Under the pieces are notes generated by a model. The model made no database searches. It saw only the letters and a list, made by a program, of their open reading frames with translations, and had not been told where the DNA came from. A stretch of DNA of 64,000 nucleotides, taken from the NCBI RefSeq assembly GCF_029624655.1, contig NZ_JARRSA010000020.1, forward strand, positions 1 to 64,000. The letters are read 5' to 3'. This DNA comes from Roseicyclus salinarum (GTDB lineage: Bacteria > Pseudomonadota > Alphaproteobacteria > Rhodobacterales > Rhodobacteraceae). Both the position numbers and the translations under genes were made by a program. How positions within the stretch are numbered: position 1 is the first letter of the stretch; each line of letters opens with the position of its first letter. This document shows, piece after piece, positions 46,355-57,200 of this stretch.

Positions 46355-49300
46355 CGATCCTCAATCCCAACAGCTTCCGCGACCAGCTGAACGATATCCT
46401 CGGCCGCTTCGTCTCGACCTCGTCGCCGATCAACGAGATCCGGGCGCCGCACCTGGCCGAAGCCCTGCGGCAGACGATCGGCCGCCTCGACTTCGTGAAA
46501 GGTCCCTTCGTCGAGACCCTGCCGGACTTCGAGAAGGGCAAGTCGCTCGAGGGCCTCTGGGCTGAAGGCCTTCTCGCCCCGGCATGGGAGGCCTTCGGTA
46601 CGAACGCGCCCGCGGTCTGGCGCCGACCGCTTCACGCCCACCAGGAAGCGGCGCTCGGGCGGGATGAGAACTACCTCGTCGCCACCGGGACAGGTTCGGG
46701 CAAGACCGAGAGCTTCCTTTACCCGCTCGTCAACGACATTCTCTCGCAGGGCAACCTGGGGCGGCCCGGGGTGCGCGCGATTCTGGTCTATCCACTGAAC
46801 GCGCTCGCCAACGACCAGCTGGGGCGGATCGCCCAGCTCCTCTTTCGCGATCTCGGCGATCCCGGCATCACGCTCGGGCGCTACACCGGACAGGTGAAGT
46901 CGCGCGCCTCGCGCGAGGAGGAGATCACGCGCCTGAGGTCGAGCCCGAGCTTCATGGACACCTTCGGCGAGGATGCCGATGTGCCCGACAACTGGCTCCT
47001 GTCGCGCAGCGAGATGCGCGATCGCCCGCCCCATATCCTGCTCACGAACTACGCGATGCTGGAGCACATCCTGCTCCTGCCGATGAACCGTCAGCTTCTC
47101 GGCGGCGCCGACCTGCGCTGGATCGTTCTCGACGAGATTCATACCTACGCAGGCGCCCAGGCGATCGAGGTCTCCTTCCTGCTGCGCCGCCTCAAAGCCC
47201 ATCTCGGGATCCCCGAGGGCCGGATCCGCTGCGTCGGGACCTCCGCCTCGCTCGATCCCTCACGGAAGGCCGAGCTCTCCGACTTCGCCGAGCGGCTATT
47301 CGGAGAACGTTTCGCGAAGGCTGTCTCCGTCATTACCTCGGCGCGCAAAGCGCACCCGGCGCTTGCCCGGACGGCTGCCCCGAGCGGGCTCAGCCCGGCG
47401 CGCTGGGCCGGGGCCCGCGAACTTGCCGAAGCGGTCCGCGCGGCGATCCAGAACGGCACCCCGATGTCGATCGAGGATTGGAACCAGGAGGCCCGGCTTG
47501 CTGGTCTCGGTGAGCTCACCCTCGAGGAGGCATCATCCCTCGGCGACGCGCTCATTGCGCGGCTTGCGGGCTTCGAGGAGATCCACCGGATCGCGCACCG
47601 CCTCGAGGGTGGTGTCGTGGCGCTCGAGACCCTTGCGCGGGAGATCTTTCCCGGCGCGGAGGAAGAGGCTGTTCCGGCCCTGATTGGGCTCATCTCCGTC
47701 GGCGTCCTCGCCGTCAGCCAGGACAACGCGGTCTTCCCGCTGCTGCCCGCGCGCTACCACCTGATCTCGCGGGCGCCCGACCGGACTGGGATCACCCTCA
47801 AGGCGCGCGCGCCGGACAATCTCGGCGAGGTGATTATCGGCGCCGATCACGGGCCTGACGACGAGCCTGCCTACGAGCTCTACGTCTGCCGGAATTGCGG
47901 CGAGCCCTACATCGAGGCCTGGGACAACGGGGTGCGCCTCGATCCGTCTCCGGGCGGCGTCCGCCACCTCCTCCGCCTCACCCCGGGCGGCCGGGCCCTG
48001 GAAGAGGACCCTGAAGAGGATGCCGAGGACCCGCCGGTTCAGCTCGTCCATCTCGACCCGGCCACCGGCGAGCCGATGGATCCCGACGATTCGCGCGCGG
48101 TGGTCCTCGACTCCGTTCCCCTTCACGAGGATCCGGACGATGGCGGGCGCTACCTCCACCGCTGCGCCGCCTGCAACCATCGCTCGGCACGCTTCAACGA
48201 ACCGGTCACCACCGTGCGGCCCGGCGACGAGGCCATCGCGGCCGTGGCCGCGCAGTCGCTCCTCGAGGCCATGCCGCCGCGCGATCTCGGTAGCGCGCCG
48301 CCGATGGGCGGACGGAACCTCTTGGTCTTCTCCGACAACCGCCAGGACGCGGCCTTCTTCGCCCCATTCTTCGAGCGCACCTCGCGCGAGCAGGCGTTGC
48401 GGAGCGCGATTCTGCGCGCGATCGAGGCGGGCGGGCCTATGGACATCGACAACCTGGTCGGCGCCGTCCTCCGCGAACTCAGGTTCGACGGCCTCAGGCT
48501 CTACCGGCCGGGGGTCGTGCCGGAGCTCGAGACCGGGGCGAACGAACAGTTGCGCCTTAAGGCGCTGATCGCAGCCGAGCTGACCGTCTTCGGACGGGGG
48601 CGTCTCAGCCTCGAAGGCTTCGGCCTCGTCGGTATCGACCACACCGCCATCGCGCGGCCGGTGGAGATGGTGCGGAGCGCGCTCCCCGCGCCGATGCAGT
48701 CCTATGCGGAAGCCTTCACACGCTATCTCCTCAAGATGATCCGCGAACACCGCGCGATCGCCGAGAAGGAGTCGGGGATGATCGACCTCTCCGACGAGTC
48801 GATCTGGACCCGCATCGCCGCCCAGACCGGTCGCTGCGTCACGCTCGAACGCAATCCCCGGGCGACGCTCGCGCTGAACCTGGTCCCTGCCGCGGGCAGG
48901 CAGAACCGTTTCACCGATCTCCTCGGACGCATGTCCGCCTCTTGCGGCACGGAGATCGATCCCAACACGATCCGCGATGTCCTAGCCGCGTTCTGGAAAG
49001 CGATCGAGCACCCGAAGTCGATGACCGCCAAGCACGGCGTCGGGCGGGCGATCCGGCTCGACCGTGACTTCCTCGTCGTGCCGGGAGATCAGGTCTCGCT
49101 CTTCCAGTGCCTCTCCTGCGGGGCGCGCACACAGTTCGACACGGCGGGCGTTTGCCAGTCGATGGGATGCGATGGCCGGCTCAAGGAGATCCTGCCCGGC
49201 GACCGCGCGGCGCTCGGCCGGATCAACCACTATGTGGCGCGCTACCGGGAGCATCCGCAGATGGGGATCGCCCGCGAGCACACGGCGGCCATTGCGGGCG

Positions 49301-51291
49301 AGATCCGGTCGGACATCGAGGAGCGGTTCAAGGCGGGTGAGGTGAACCTTCTCTCCTGCACGACGACGATGGAGATGGGTGTCGATCTCGGTGACCTCGA
49401 GGCCGTTCTGTGCAAGAATGTTCCGCCCTCGATCTCCAACTACCAGCAGCGTGCGGGCCGTGCCGGGCGGCGAGCCCAGGTGGCGCCGATCGTCCTCACC
49501 ACTGCCCGCTCAGGGCGCTATGACCGGGCCGTCTACGAGCACTTCTCCGAGTATCTCGGCACCCAACCAATCGTCCCCTATCTCAGCCTCGACAATGCCG
49601 GGTTCTTCCAGCGCCACCAGGTCTCGATGCTGCTCGCCCGCTTCCTCGAGCATCGCCTCGCGGGCTATTCCCGGACCGGATCTCCGCGGCTACGGGACGT
49701 CTTCGCCGAAGCGCTGACGCGCGAGGCCCGGGCCGAGTTCGATGCGGACTTCGCCGACTGGCTGGTCCGGGCCGGACCGGATATCGCCGCCGCGGCAGCG
49801 CTCGGAACGCGGCTTCCTCCGCATCTCGCCGGCATCGCGCTCGACGCGGCGGGTCTCGAGGGCGTCATCACGGAACGGGTCCGGCATTTCGCCGACGTGA
49901 CCTGGGGGCGCTTCTCGCTGATGCAGGAGGCGATCGACGATTTGGAAGAGCAGCGCAAGGCGCTCGGGGCGACGGAGTCCGAGAAGTTCATCCGGATCGA
50001 CCGCGCCCTCAACGCCCTTCGAACTCAGCAGCGGCTCTACCTCAACCAGTTCCTAGTCGACCAGCTGTCCCGGCGGGCTATCATACCGACCTACTCATTC
50101 CCGGTCCACTCGGTCTCGCTCGAGGTCCTAAACGCGGCCGGGCAGACCGCCGACACGGCGGTCCTCGAGCTGGACCGCGACGGGTCCATCGGGATCTCCG
50201 AGTACGCCCCTGGCGCGGAGATCGTGGCCGGCGGCCGGGTCTGGACCAGCGCCGGCATCTCCAAGCGTTCGAAATTCACCGGCGACGATGCCTTCATCGA
50301 CCGGGCACAATACCGGGTCTGCGACACCTGCCGCTCGCCGCAGATCACGCCCCAGGGGGCCGAGCCGGAAGAATTCTGCCCGCAATGCGGATCGACTTTT
50401 CAGAAGAAGAACCTCACACGCCATTTCATACGCCCGCACGGGTTCGTCACCTCTGTCGCTGACGGCCAGGGCCGTGATCCCGGGGCAACCCGGATTCGCT
50501 CCACGGTCTCCGACGAGGCGCTTCTACTGACCGAGGCGCCGCGGTCGAAATACGCGCCCACGGACCTGCCCGGCATCCTGACCTTCCACGCGCCCGGCTC
50601 GAACCGTCCGGACGCAGAACTCGGCCGCATCATCACCGTCAACCGAGGCCGCCACGGCGGTGGCTTCGCGTGGTGCAACGCCTGCGAACACGCAATCCCC
50701 GTGCGCGGCCATGGCCCGGAACTTGGCTGGCAGCAGCCCGCCTTCCTCTCCGCCCATACCAATCCGCGGTCGGGGCAGCCCTGCCGGTTCGATCCCACGA
50801 AACAGGTCCGGCCGATCGATCTCGCGCATGTCTTCGAGACGGACGTACGCGGGCTTCTCTTCGAGGGGTTCCCGCGCGATCCCGCGGGCGAGACGATCCA
50901 GCCCAACCCGTCGCTCAGCCGCACGCTCCAGGAGGCGCTCCGCCTCGGCGCGGCCGAGCTTTTGGAGACCGATCCCCGCGACCTCCGGGCGCTCATCCAG
51001 CATCTCGACGGGTGCCTCGTTGTTGCGCTGTACGACTCCGTCTCAGGCGGCGCAGGCTATGCCACGCGGCTCACCAACGAGACCGGCTACTTGGCCCGCG
51101 ATCTTCTACTCGCCGCGCGCAAGATCCTCGACTGCCCCAACCCGGATTGCACCTCGAGCTGTACCCGTTGCCTCAACGATTACTCTAACCAGCGGCTCTG
51201 GCCGGATTTCGATCGACGTCCGGCGCTCGCCTGGATGGAAGCAATCCTGATCGATGCCGGCGTCGCGATAACGCCGGCATGGAACCGATGA
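46351..51291 (+). CDS. cargo operon protein 2: DEAD/DEAH helicase with zinc clusters and DUF1998-like C terminus
   Basis: The 1646-residue superfamily-2 helicase has Walker A ATGTGSGKTES (about residue 111), DEIH (261), TSAS (~297), and the C-terminal motifs VFSDNRQDAAFFAP (~655), TTMEMGVDLGDLEAV (~1010) and QQRAGRAGRR (~1035). Cysteine pairs suggest four zinc sites: CRNC (513), CAAC (605), CLSC...CQSMGC (920-938), CDTC...CPQC (1324-1343). The end carries a DUF1998/MZB-like block: LYDSVSGGAGYATRL and CPNPDCTSSCTRCLNDY (from 1595). This class occurs in DISARM, Druantia and Dpd systems. Coupled to the genes on both sides by ATGA overlaps. Confidence 0.92.
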   Translation: MTILNPNSFRDQLNDILGRFVSTSSPINEIRAPHLAEALRQTIGRLDFVKGPFVETLPDFEKGKSLEGLWAEGLLAPAWEAFGTNAPAVWRRPLHAHQEAALGRDENYLVATGTGSGKTESFLYPLVNDILSQGNLGRPGVRAILVYPLNALANDQLGRIAQLLFRDLGDPGITLGRYTGQVKSRASREEEITRLRSSPSFMDTFGEDADVPDNWLLSRSEMRDRPPHILLTNYAMLEHILLLPMNRQLLGGADLRWIVLDEIHTYAGAQAIEVSFLLRRLKAHLGIPEGRIRCVGTSASLDPSRKAELSDFAERLFGERFAKAVSVITSARKAHPALARTAAPSGLSPARWAGARELAEAVRAAIQNGTPMSIEDWNQEARLAGLGELTLEEASSLGDALIARLAGFEEIHRIAHRLEGGVVALETLAREIFPGAEEEAVPALIGLISVGVLAVSQDNAVFPLLPARYHLISRAPDRTGITLKARAPDNLGEVIIGADHGPDDEPAYELYVCRNCGEPYIEAWDNGVRLDPSPGGVRHLLRLTPGGRALEEDPEEDAEDPPVQLVHLDPATGEPMDPDDSRAVVLDSVPLHEDPDDGGRYLHRCAACNHRSARFNEPVTTVRPGDEAIAAVAAQSLLEAMPPRDLGSAPPMGGRNLLVFSDNRQDAAFFAPFFERTSREQALRSAILRAIEAGGPMDIDNLVGAVLRELRFDGLRLYRPGVVPELETGANEQLRLKALIAAELTVFGRGRLSLEGFGLVGIDHTAIARPVEMVRSALPAPMQSYAEAFTRYLLKMIREHRAIAEKESGMIDLSDESIWTRIAAQTGRCVTLERNPRATLALNLVPAAGRQNRFTDLLGRMSASCGTEIDPNTIRDVLAAFWKAIEHPKSMTAKHGVGRAIRLDRDFLVVPGDQVSLFQCLSCGARTQFDTAGVCQSMGCDGRLKEILPGDRAALGRINHYVARYREHPQMGIAREHTAAIAGEIRSDIEERFKAGEVNLLSCTTTMEMGVDLGDLEAVLCKNVPPSISNYQQRAGRAGRRAQVAPIVLTTARSGRYDRAVYEHFSEYLGTQPIVPYLSLDNAGFFQRHQVSMLLARFLEHRLAGYSRTGSPRLRDVFAEALTREARAEFDADFADWLVRAGPDIAAAAALGTRLPPHLAGIALDAAGLEGVITERVRHFADVTWGRFSLMQEAIDDLEEQRKALGATESEKFIRIDRALNALRTQQRLYLNQFLVDQLSRRAIIPTYSFPVHSVSLEVLNAAGQTADTAVLELDRDGSIGISEYAPGAEIVAGGRVWTSAGISKRSKFTGDDAFIDRAQYRVCDTCRSPQITPQGAEPEEFCPQCGSTFQKKNLTRHFIRPHGFVTSVADGQGRDPGATRIRSTVSDEALLLTEAPRSKYAPTDLPGILTFHAPGSNRPDAELGRIITVNRGRHGGGFAWCNACEHAIPVRGHGPELGWQQPAFLSAHTNPRSGQPCRFDPTKQVRPIDLAHVFETDVRGLLFEGFPRDPAGETIQPNPSLSRTLQEALRLGAAELLETDPRDLRALIQHLDGCLVVALYDSVSGGAGYATRLTNETGYLARDLLLAARKILDCPNPDCTSSCTRCLNDYSNQRLWPDFDRRPALAWMEAILIDAGVAITPAWNR

Positions 51292-54200
51292 CCCCACGCG
51301 AAGGACATACCGACATGGCCAAGGAAGAGACGAGCTCCGAAACCCCACGGTTCCGGGTGAACGAGAATCTTCTGCCGCCGAAGGAAGACTGGAAGTCTTC
51401 CGCACCGACCGAAACGCCGGAGGCCCGATTGGTGATGGCCGGGTGGGTGCCCGAGGATTGGACGCCACCGGCGACCTGGGGACGCTTCCGGATCTTGGAT
51501 ATCTGCCCGGAGGCGCCCGCCTATTTCGCCAAGGCTGGCTTCTTCACGGTGCGCGACCTGCGCACGCTCGTCTCGATGTTCGATCTTCAACTCGATCCCC
51601 GGGATGGCACTGAGATCTGGAGGTACCTGCTCCAGAAGACGCAGGATGTCCCCTGGATCCTTCCCGTCCTCGAGGTTCTCGTGGCTCAGAAGCGGAGCCA
51701 GAAGAACGGGGCCAAGTCCCGGAAGAAGTCGACACTCGGCCTCACCATCGCAAAACTGCCAATCTCCAAGCTCCGGTTGAACTCGCATCCGGAACTCCAG
51801 CCTCGCGTCGGAGAGCTCTTATCGCCTCCTGTCGAACCGGACGTGGCCGTCGCTGCGTTCTGCGAATACGCGTTATCGGCCTACTTCAACAAGATCGAGG
51901 AGGAAGGCTCGGATTCGGTCTACGCTCTCGCCAAGTCTGTCTTCACCTACAAGAGCCCCGAACACGCTATCGGAAGCCTCCTTGGCGAGATCGAGGATGT
52001 AGAAGACTGGAACAATCAGGCCCATCTCATCACCGCCTTCTTGGACAACAATCCGGACTTCGTCTCCGAGACGATCCATGCGCATGCCATCGCAGCGGTC
52101 CAGGCACTCTCGCGCGACATCAAACTCACCTCTGATGCCGACGATCTCTCAATGCTCGGCGGGATCGCTGTTATCGCGGCCAACCAGCTCCAAAAGCTCC
52201 AGGCCCCCCGTAAGGACGCGCTCCTCGCCCAGCTTAAGCGCCTTGGCTTGGAGGTGCATCCCGATGACATCAACGACGACCAGGTCCCCACGCTCCTTGC
52301 AGCTCTCGAGACCGGTGTCGCAGGACGACTGCGGCAACTCGATCTCGAGATTTCAGATCTCGAGGAAAGCGTCATCGACGTGAAAGAGCAGATAGCGGCC
52401 GCGACGGCTGCCGAGAATTACGCACGCCTCGGAACTCTCGGGGCGCAGGCTGCCGCCGACAAAGCGGCGCTCGAAGAGGCGCAGTCCACGAAGGGCCAAA
52501 TCTTCAAACTTCTCGAGGAGTTCATGGCCGGCCTGCGGGAGGACGATGATGCCTTCCTCGAGGAGATCCGGGCACTCGTAGCCCATGAAGACGCGGGGTT
52601 TCCAGAGGACTTCGAGGCGGGCGCCGCCGGAGTTCTATCCGCCAGCAGCGCAAGCGACAACTCTCCCATGGCGATCCTCGAAAACGACGAGGAGGCCGAC
52701 GAAGACTGGGGTGGAGATGACAACCTCGAAAACGGTGCCGATGCATCCGACCAGACCTCTGCGCCGGATCCGGCCGCGAAAGCGGCCAGGGAACCGGCCA
52801 GCGGCACCCCTACTGGCACGGATGCGGAGCCGGGTGTTTCCCCTGCAACCAAGTCGGATACGGCCAGTCTTTCAACCAACCTGGAGGCGGCCAGGGGAAC
52901 GGCATGCGAGGCTCCGGGCAACGCTGGCGTGGAAAGCGCCGCTTCTATTACGAAAGAGGCTCTTCCGGGGCGCTCTGCATCCAGAGATGGCTCCACCGGC
53001 GTAGTGGACAATGCGACGGCGGACACGACGGCCGGCATCTCGCCGGGCGTCAAGGGCGAGGCTCCAGCGGCGGCTCCTGCGACCGAGGTGACGCCGGCTC
53101 CTGGAACGGCCGTGGCACCGGTGCCGGTGGCTGAAGTCGAGACACAGGCGCCTGCGCCCGAGACACAACCCGAAGCGGAGCTCGATTTGGCAGGGCCCGA
53201 GGCGGCGTTCGTCGATCCGCCAGCCCCGGTCTCGAGCCTCGTGCGCCTCATCGAGCGCGACCTCCTTGGCGTGGCCGCGGATGCTGCCCAGAGCTTCGAA
53301 GCCGACCGTCGGCCCTGGCCAATCGAGGCCTCCGCGCTTCGCGTCGCCGCGGGCAGCCGTGCGACCCGGCGCGGCTATGGCGCCGATACCCAGCAGTTTC
53401 TTGGTCTCGCGACCAGGGCATCGGGCGAATCCCAGAGCGAGGCCGGATCTGCACTCCTTCTCGGCGCGCTCCTAAGGCCGGCTATTTTCGAGGCGGGCTC
53501 GGGCTTCCGCAATGTCCTCCCCGATCTCTGTCGCGGCGCCCTCGGCACCCACCTCCAGGAATCCGTCGATGCCATCTCGCGGCTCGAGTTCGATTTCCCC
53601 CCGGATGCCGACGAGCTCGCCCGGCTCTCCGGCGTCACGGCAACGCCGCAGAAGCAGCGCTTCGCTGAACAGATCGGCGAATGGTGCGACACCATCATGG
53701 CGCGCAGTTCGCGCTGGCCCTTCGCGACCGCAGTCATGCATCACGCGGCTTCGGATGCCGGACCCATCGGTGCGGCCCGCACCGCGATCGCGGAAGGACA
53801 CCGCGATGCTGTCGACGTGGCGCACCAGGCGATCAAGGAACTCTCGTCCGCCGACGGTATCGAGGCCCTGGCTGAGGCCTTCTCGGTCCGGAGCGGGCGC
53901 TTCACCGCACGTCTCCACCCCAAGGGCATCGAGTATCTTGTCCGCCAATTCGACGAGCCCCTCGGCCTTCTCGACAGCTGGGTCCGTGCCGCGACCCGCG
54001 AGGGCAGCCACCGGCAGCAGCCGGAGGTGCGCGTCAGGACGGCGGTTGGCAACCTAGTCTCCCGCCTCGAGAAGGCGACCTCTGGCCTCTCCGGCGAAGC
54101 GCGCAGCCAGGCCGGAACGCTCCACGGCGCCGTCGCAGGATGGATCGCCGAACAAATCCAGGGCGTCATTCACGCCCTTCGCGGCGAGGCCGCGGGGCGC

Positions 54201-57200
54201 TTCGCCACACTCGAGGAGGCGCTGGTGGCTGAGCGGGACCTCTTGCCCGCCACGGCGCGGGCGGCACTGGACGCGTCCAGCCCTGCGGCCGGGATCCTCG
54301 GCGCGATCCTTACCGAAGGGGATGTTCCCGACCCCGAGGAGGCATTCCGCCATGCCATCGAGGAGGGCGCGTTCGAGACTGCGGGCCGGCTTGCTACACG
54401 CTTCGGCATCTCCACGCGTGGCGATTTCCACCGCGCGATGACTGCCTTCGCGGAAGCCTGGGAATCGAGGGTCGAAGAGCGCGAGCGCCGGCTCAAGACG
54501 CTCTCCAAGGTCGACTACATGCACCAGTCCGAGATCAACCGCTACCTGGAGTGGTGCCATATCACGCGGCAGCGGCTTGCGGCCCTGAAGAGCGTTACCG
54601 AGATTCACGATCTCTCGGACATCCCAGCCGAGATCGACGACCTCGACGAGGTGGCGGGCCAGATCGAGGAGAAAATCCGGCAGGACCAGGTGAGGCGGAT
54701 TGGCGAGTATCGCACGGAGGGCAACACCCAGGACGCTGATGCCCTCGCCGCCGCCATCGACACACTGGCGGTGGAAACCATCGAGGACCGGATTGCCCAG
54801 CTCCGGGATGGGCGGTCCGTCGCCTTCTTCGAAACTGATCTCTCCGGACTGGTCGATGCCTTCACGGGCACCTTCCTGCCCGCGGCGAACGGGCCGGACT
54901 GGCCGGCAGGTGCCGCGGCCTGGGAGAATGCCGCGGCGGCGCCTGGCCCGCTTCACATCGAGGAGGATCGCCGGACGGCGGGCCTTGCGCTCATCGAGCT
55001 GTACCAGAACATCGTTGCCTCGATGACACTTCGCAAGCCCGAGGTCTCCCGCGTCCGCGCCTTTCTTGAGGATATCGGCTACGACGCAGTCAAGATCCAC
55101 AATCTCCGCGCCCTTGGCCGGACTGGCGCCTGGGCTGCCGAAATGACAGGCACCATCCAGCCCGGTGCCGCGGATGACTGGTTCCTGCCACCGGTCTTTG
55201 GATCGCAGGCAAACGGGAGTACGCGCCTCCTCCTCATCGGTTCCGACACGCTTCCGGAGATGATCATCAAGACGCTCTCGCCCGATACCGCTACGATCCT
55301 GCTCTTTGCCGGCGCCGTCGATACCGCCAGGCGTCACGAGCTCTCCCAGCACCTGCGCGCCGGCGCCTTCCCCGCCCTCGTCATCGACGAGGCACTGGTC
55401 GCCTTCACTGCGACGCGGCGTGAGACCCGAGCCCAGACCATCTTCGAGTGCGGACTTCCTTACGGGCGCGTCGAGCCTTACGCAACCGATGCCGGGAAAC
55501 TGCCGCCCGAGATGTTCTTTGGGCGCGCCGAGGAGATGCGACTCATCATGTCGAAGACGGCGAGCGGCTGTCTAGTCTATGGCGGCCGCCAGCTCGGCAA
55601 GTCGGCACTCCTCGGACACATCGCGCGCACTCAGCATGCGCCCGCGGAGGACCGCATCGTCGTGACGCGCGAGGTCCGGTCGGTCGGCCACTCCGAGAAG
55701 TCCGTAGAGATCTGGACCCACCTCGCCGCGATGCTGTCCCCCGAGGTGGTCAAGCCCACGAGCCGCACGGCCGATGCAGTCGAGAAGGACATCCGGGAAT
55801 GGATCACAATGAGGCCCCATGGCCGCATCATCGCGATGTTCGACGAGGCCGACCATTTCATGGATGCTGACACCCGGGATGACTATCCCCAGGTGGCGCG
55901 CCTGAAGAAGCTGATGGAGGAGACCGGCCGCGCCTTCAAGGTCATCTTCGCCGGCCTTCACAACGTCCAGCGGATGCTGAAACAGCCGAATTCGCCGCTT
56001 GCCCATTTAGAGCAACCGATCTGCATCGGCCCGCTCAACCGGACCGAGGCCGACAAGCGTGCGGCCTACGATCTCGTAGTCAAGCCGATGCAGGCGGCAG
56101 GTTTCCGCTTCGAGACCCCTGAGGCGGTGGAGGAGATCCTAGCTTGGGCGAACTACTATCCCTCGCTGATCCAGGAATACATGAAAGGGCTCCTTTCCGC
56201 CCTACACGGCACCGGGAGTGGCCGGAAGTACCATCTCGGCGAAGATGGGCCGCTCTGGCCGATCGCCACAGGCATGCTCTTCTCGCACCGGACCTTTGGG
56301 CATATTGAGCACCGCATCCGCGAGAAGTTCCATTGGACGCTGAACCTCGACCCCCGCTACGCGCTAGTCGCCTACACGCTCGGTCGCCTGAATGCGGAAG
56401 GCCAGGAGCACAAGGCCCGGGTGGCGGGCTTCGAGCCCGCGGTTCTGCTCGAGGAAGCGAGCCTGTTCTGGCCGAAGGCCTCCGAGATCCCGTCGGCCTC
56501 CGCCTTCGAGGCCCTCCTCGACGAGCTTTTCGATCTCGGCGTACTGGGTCGCGTTCCCATCCCTGGGACCAAGCGCTTCCGCTACCTACTTGGCTCGCGC
56601 CAGGTCGCGACGATGCTTGGCTCAGAACACGACATCTACCACGCGCTCCAGGAGATCGAGGACAAGGATCCCACTGTCGCCTATGACCGGGCCATCCACC
56701 GGCGGCGCTACAAGAGCGGCAGCGTCCAGGACCAGAGCGAATGGCTTTACACCCCGCTCACCGACCTCCAAATCGAGCGGGTCGTCCTCAAGGAAGAGGC
56801 GGCAGTCCGTATCGTCTGCGGCCTCGAGACCCTCGGGCTCTCGAAGGTCGGACCCTCCCTGAAGCGTATCGCGGAGGAGGGCCGGATTCCGGGGAGCCCG
56901 TCCGAGGATATCATTGTCGAGATTTCTAGAACCCAGAAGGAGCTTCGGACCCTCGTGGATCGGGCGAAAGGCAGCAGGGGCGCGCCGGTGCTGGCCATCT
57001 ACACGCCTGGAGATCCTGTCGACGCCCGGAAGGTCATCGACTGGCTCGAGACTCAGAAGCCTGTTCTCGATCGGCTTGTGCGCCCAATCATTGTCCTCGA
57101 TGCCGCCAACACCGGGCTCCGCGACATCGCCAACCGCCTCGAGCAGAGCCAGTTCCTGTCGGCCTGGGGCGCCGAGATGGTGCGGATGCATCTCCACCAG

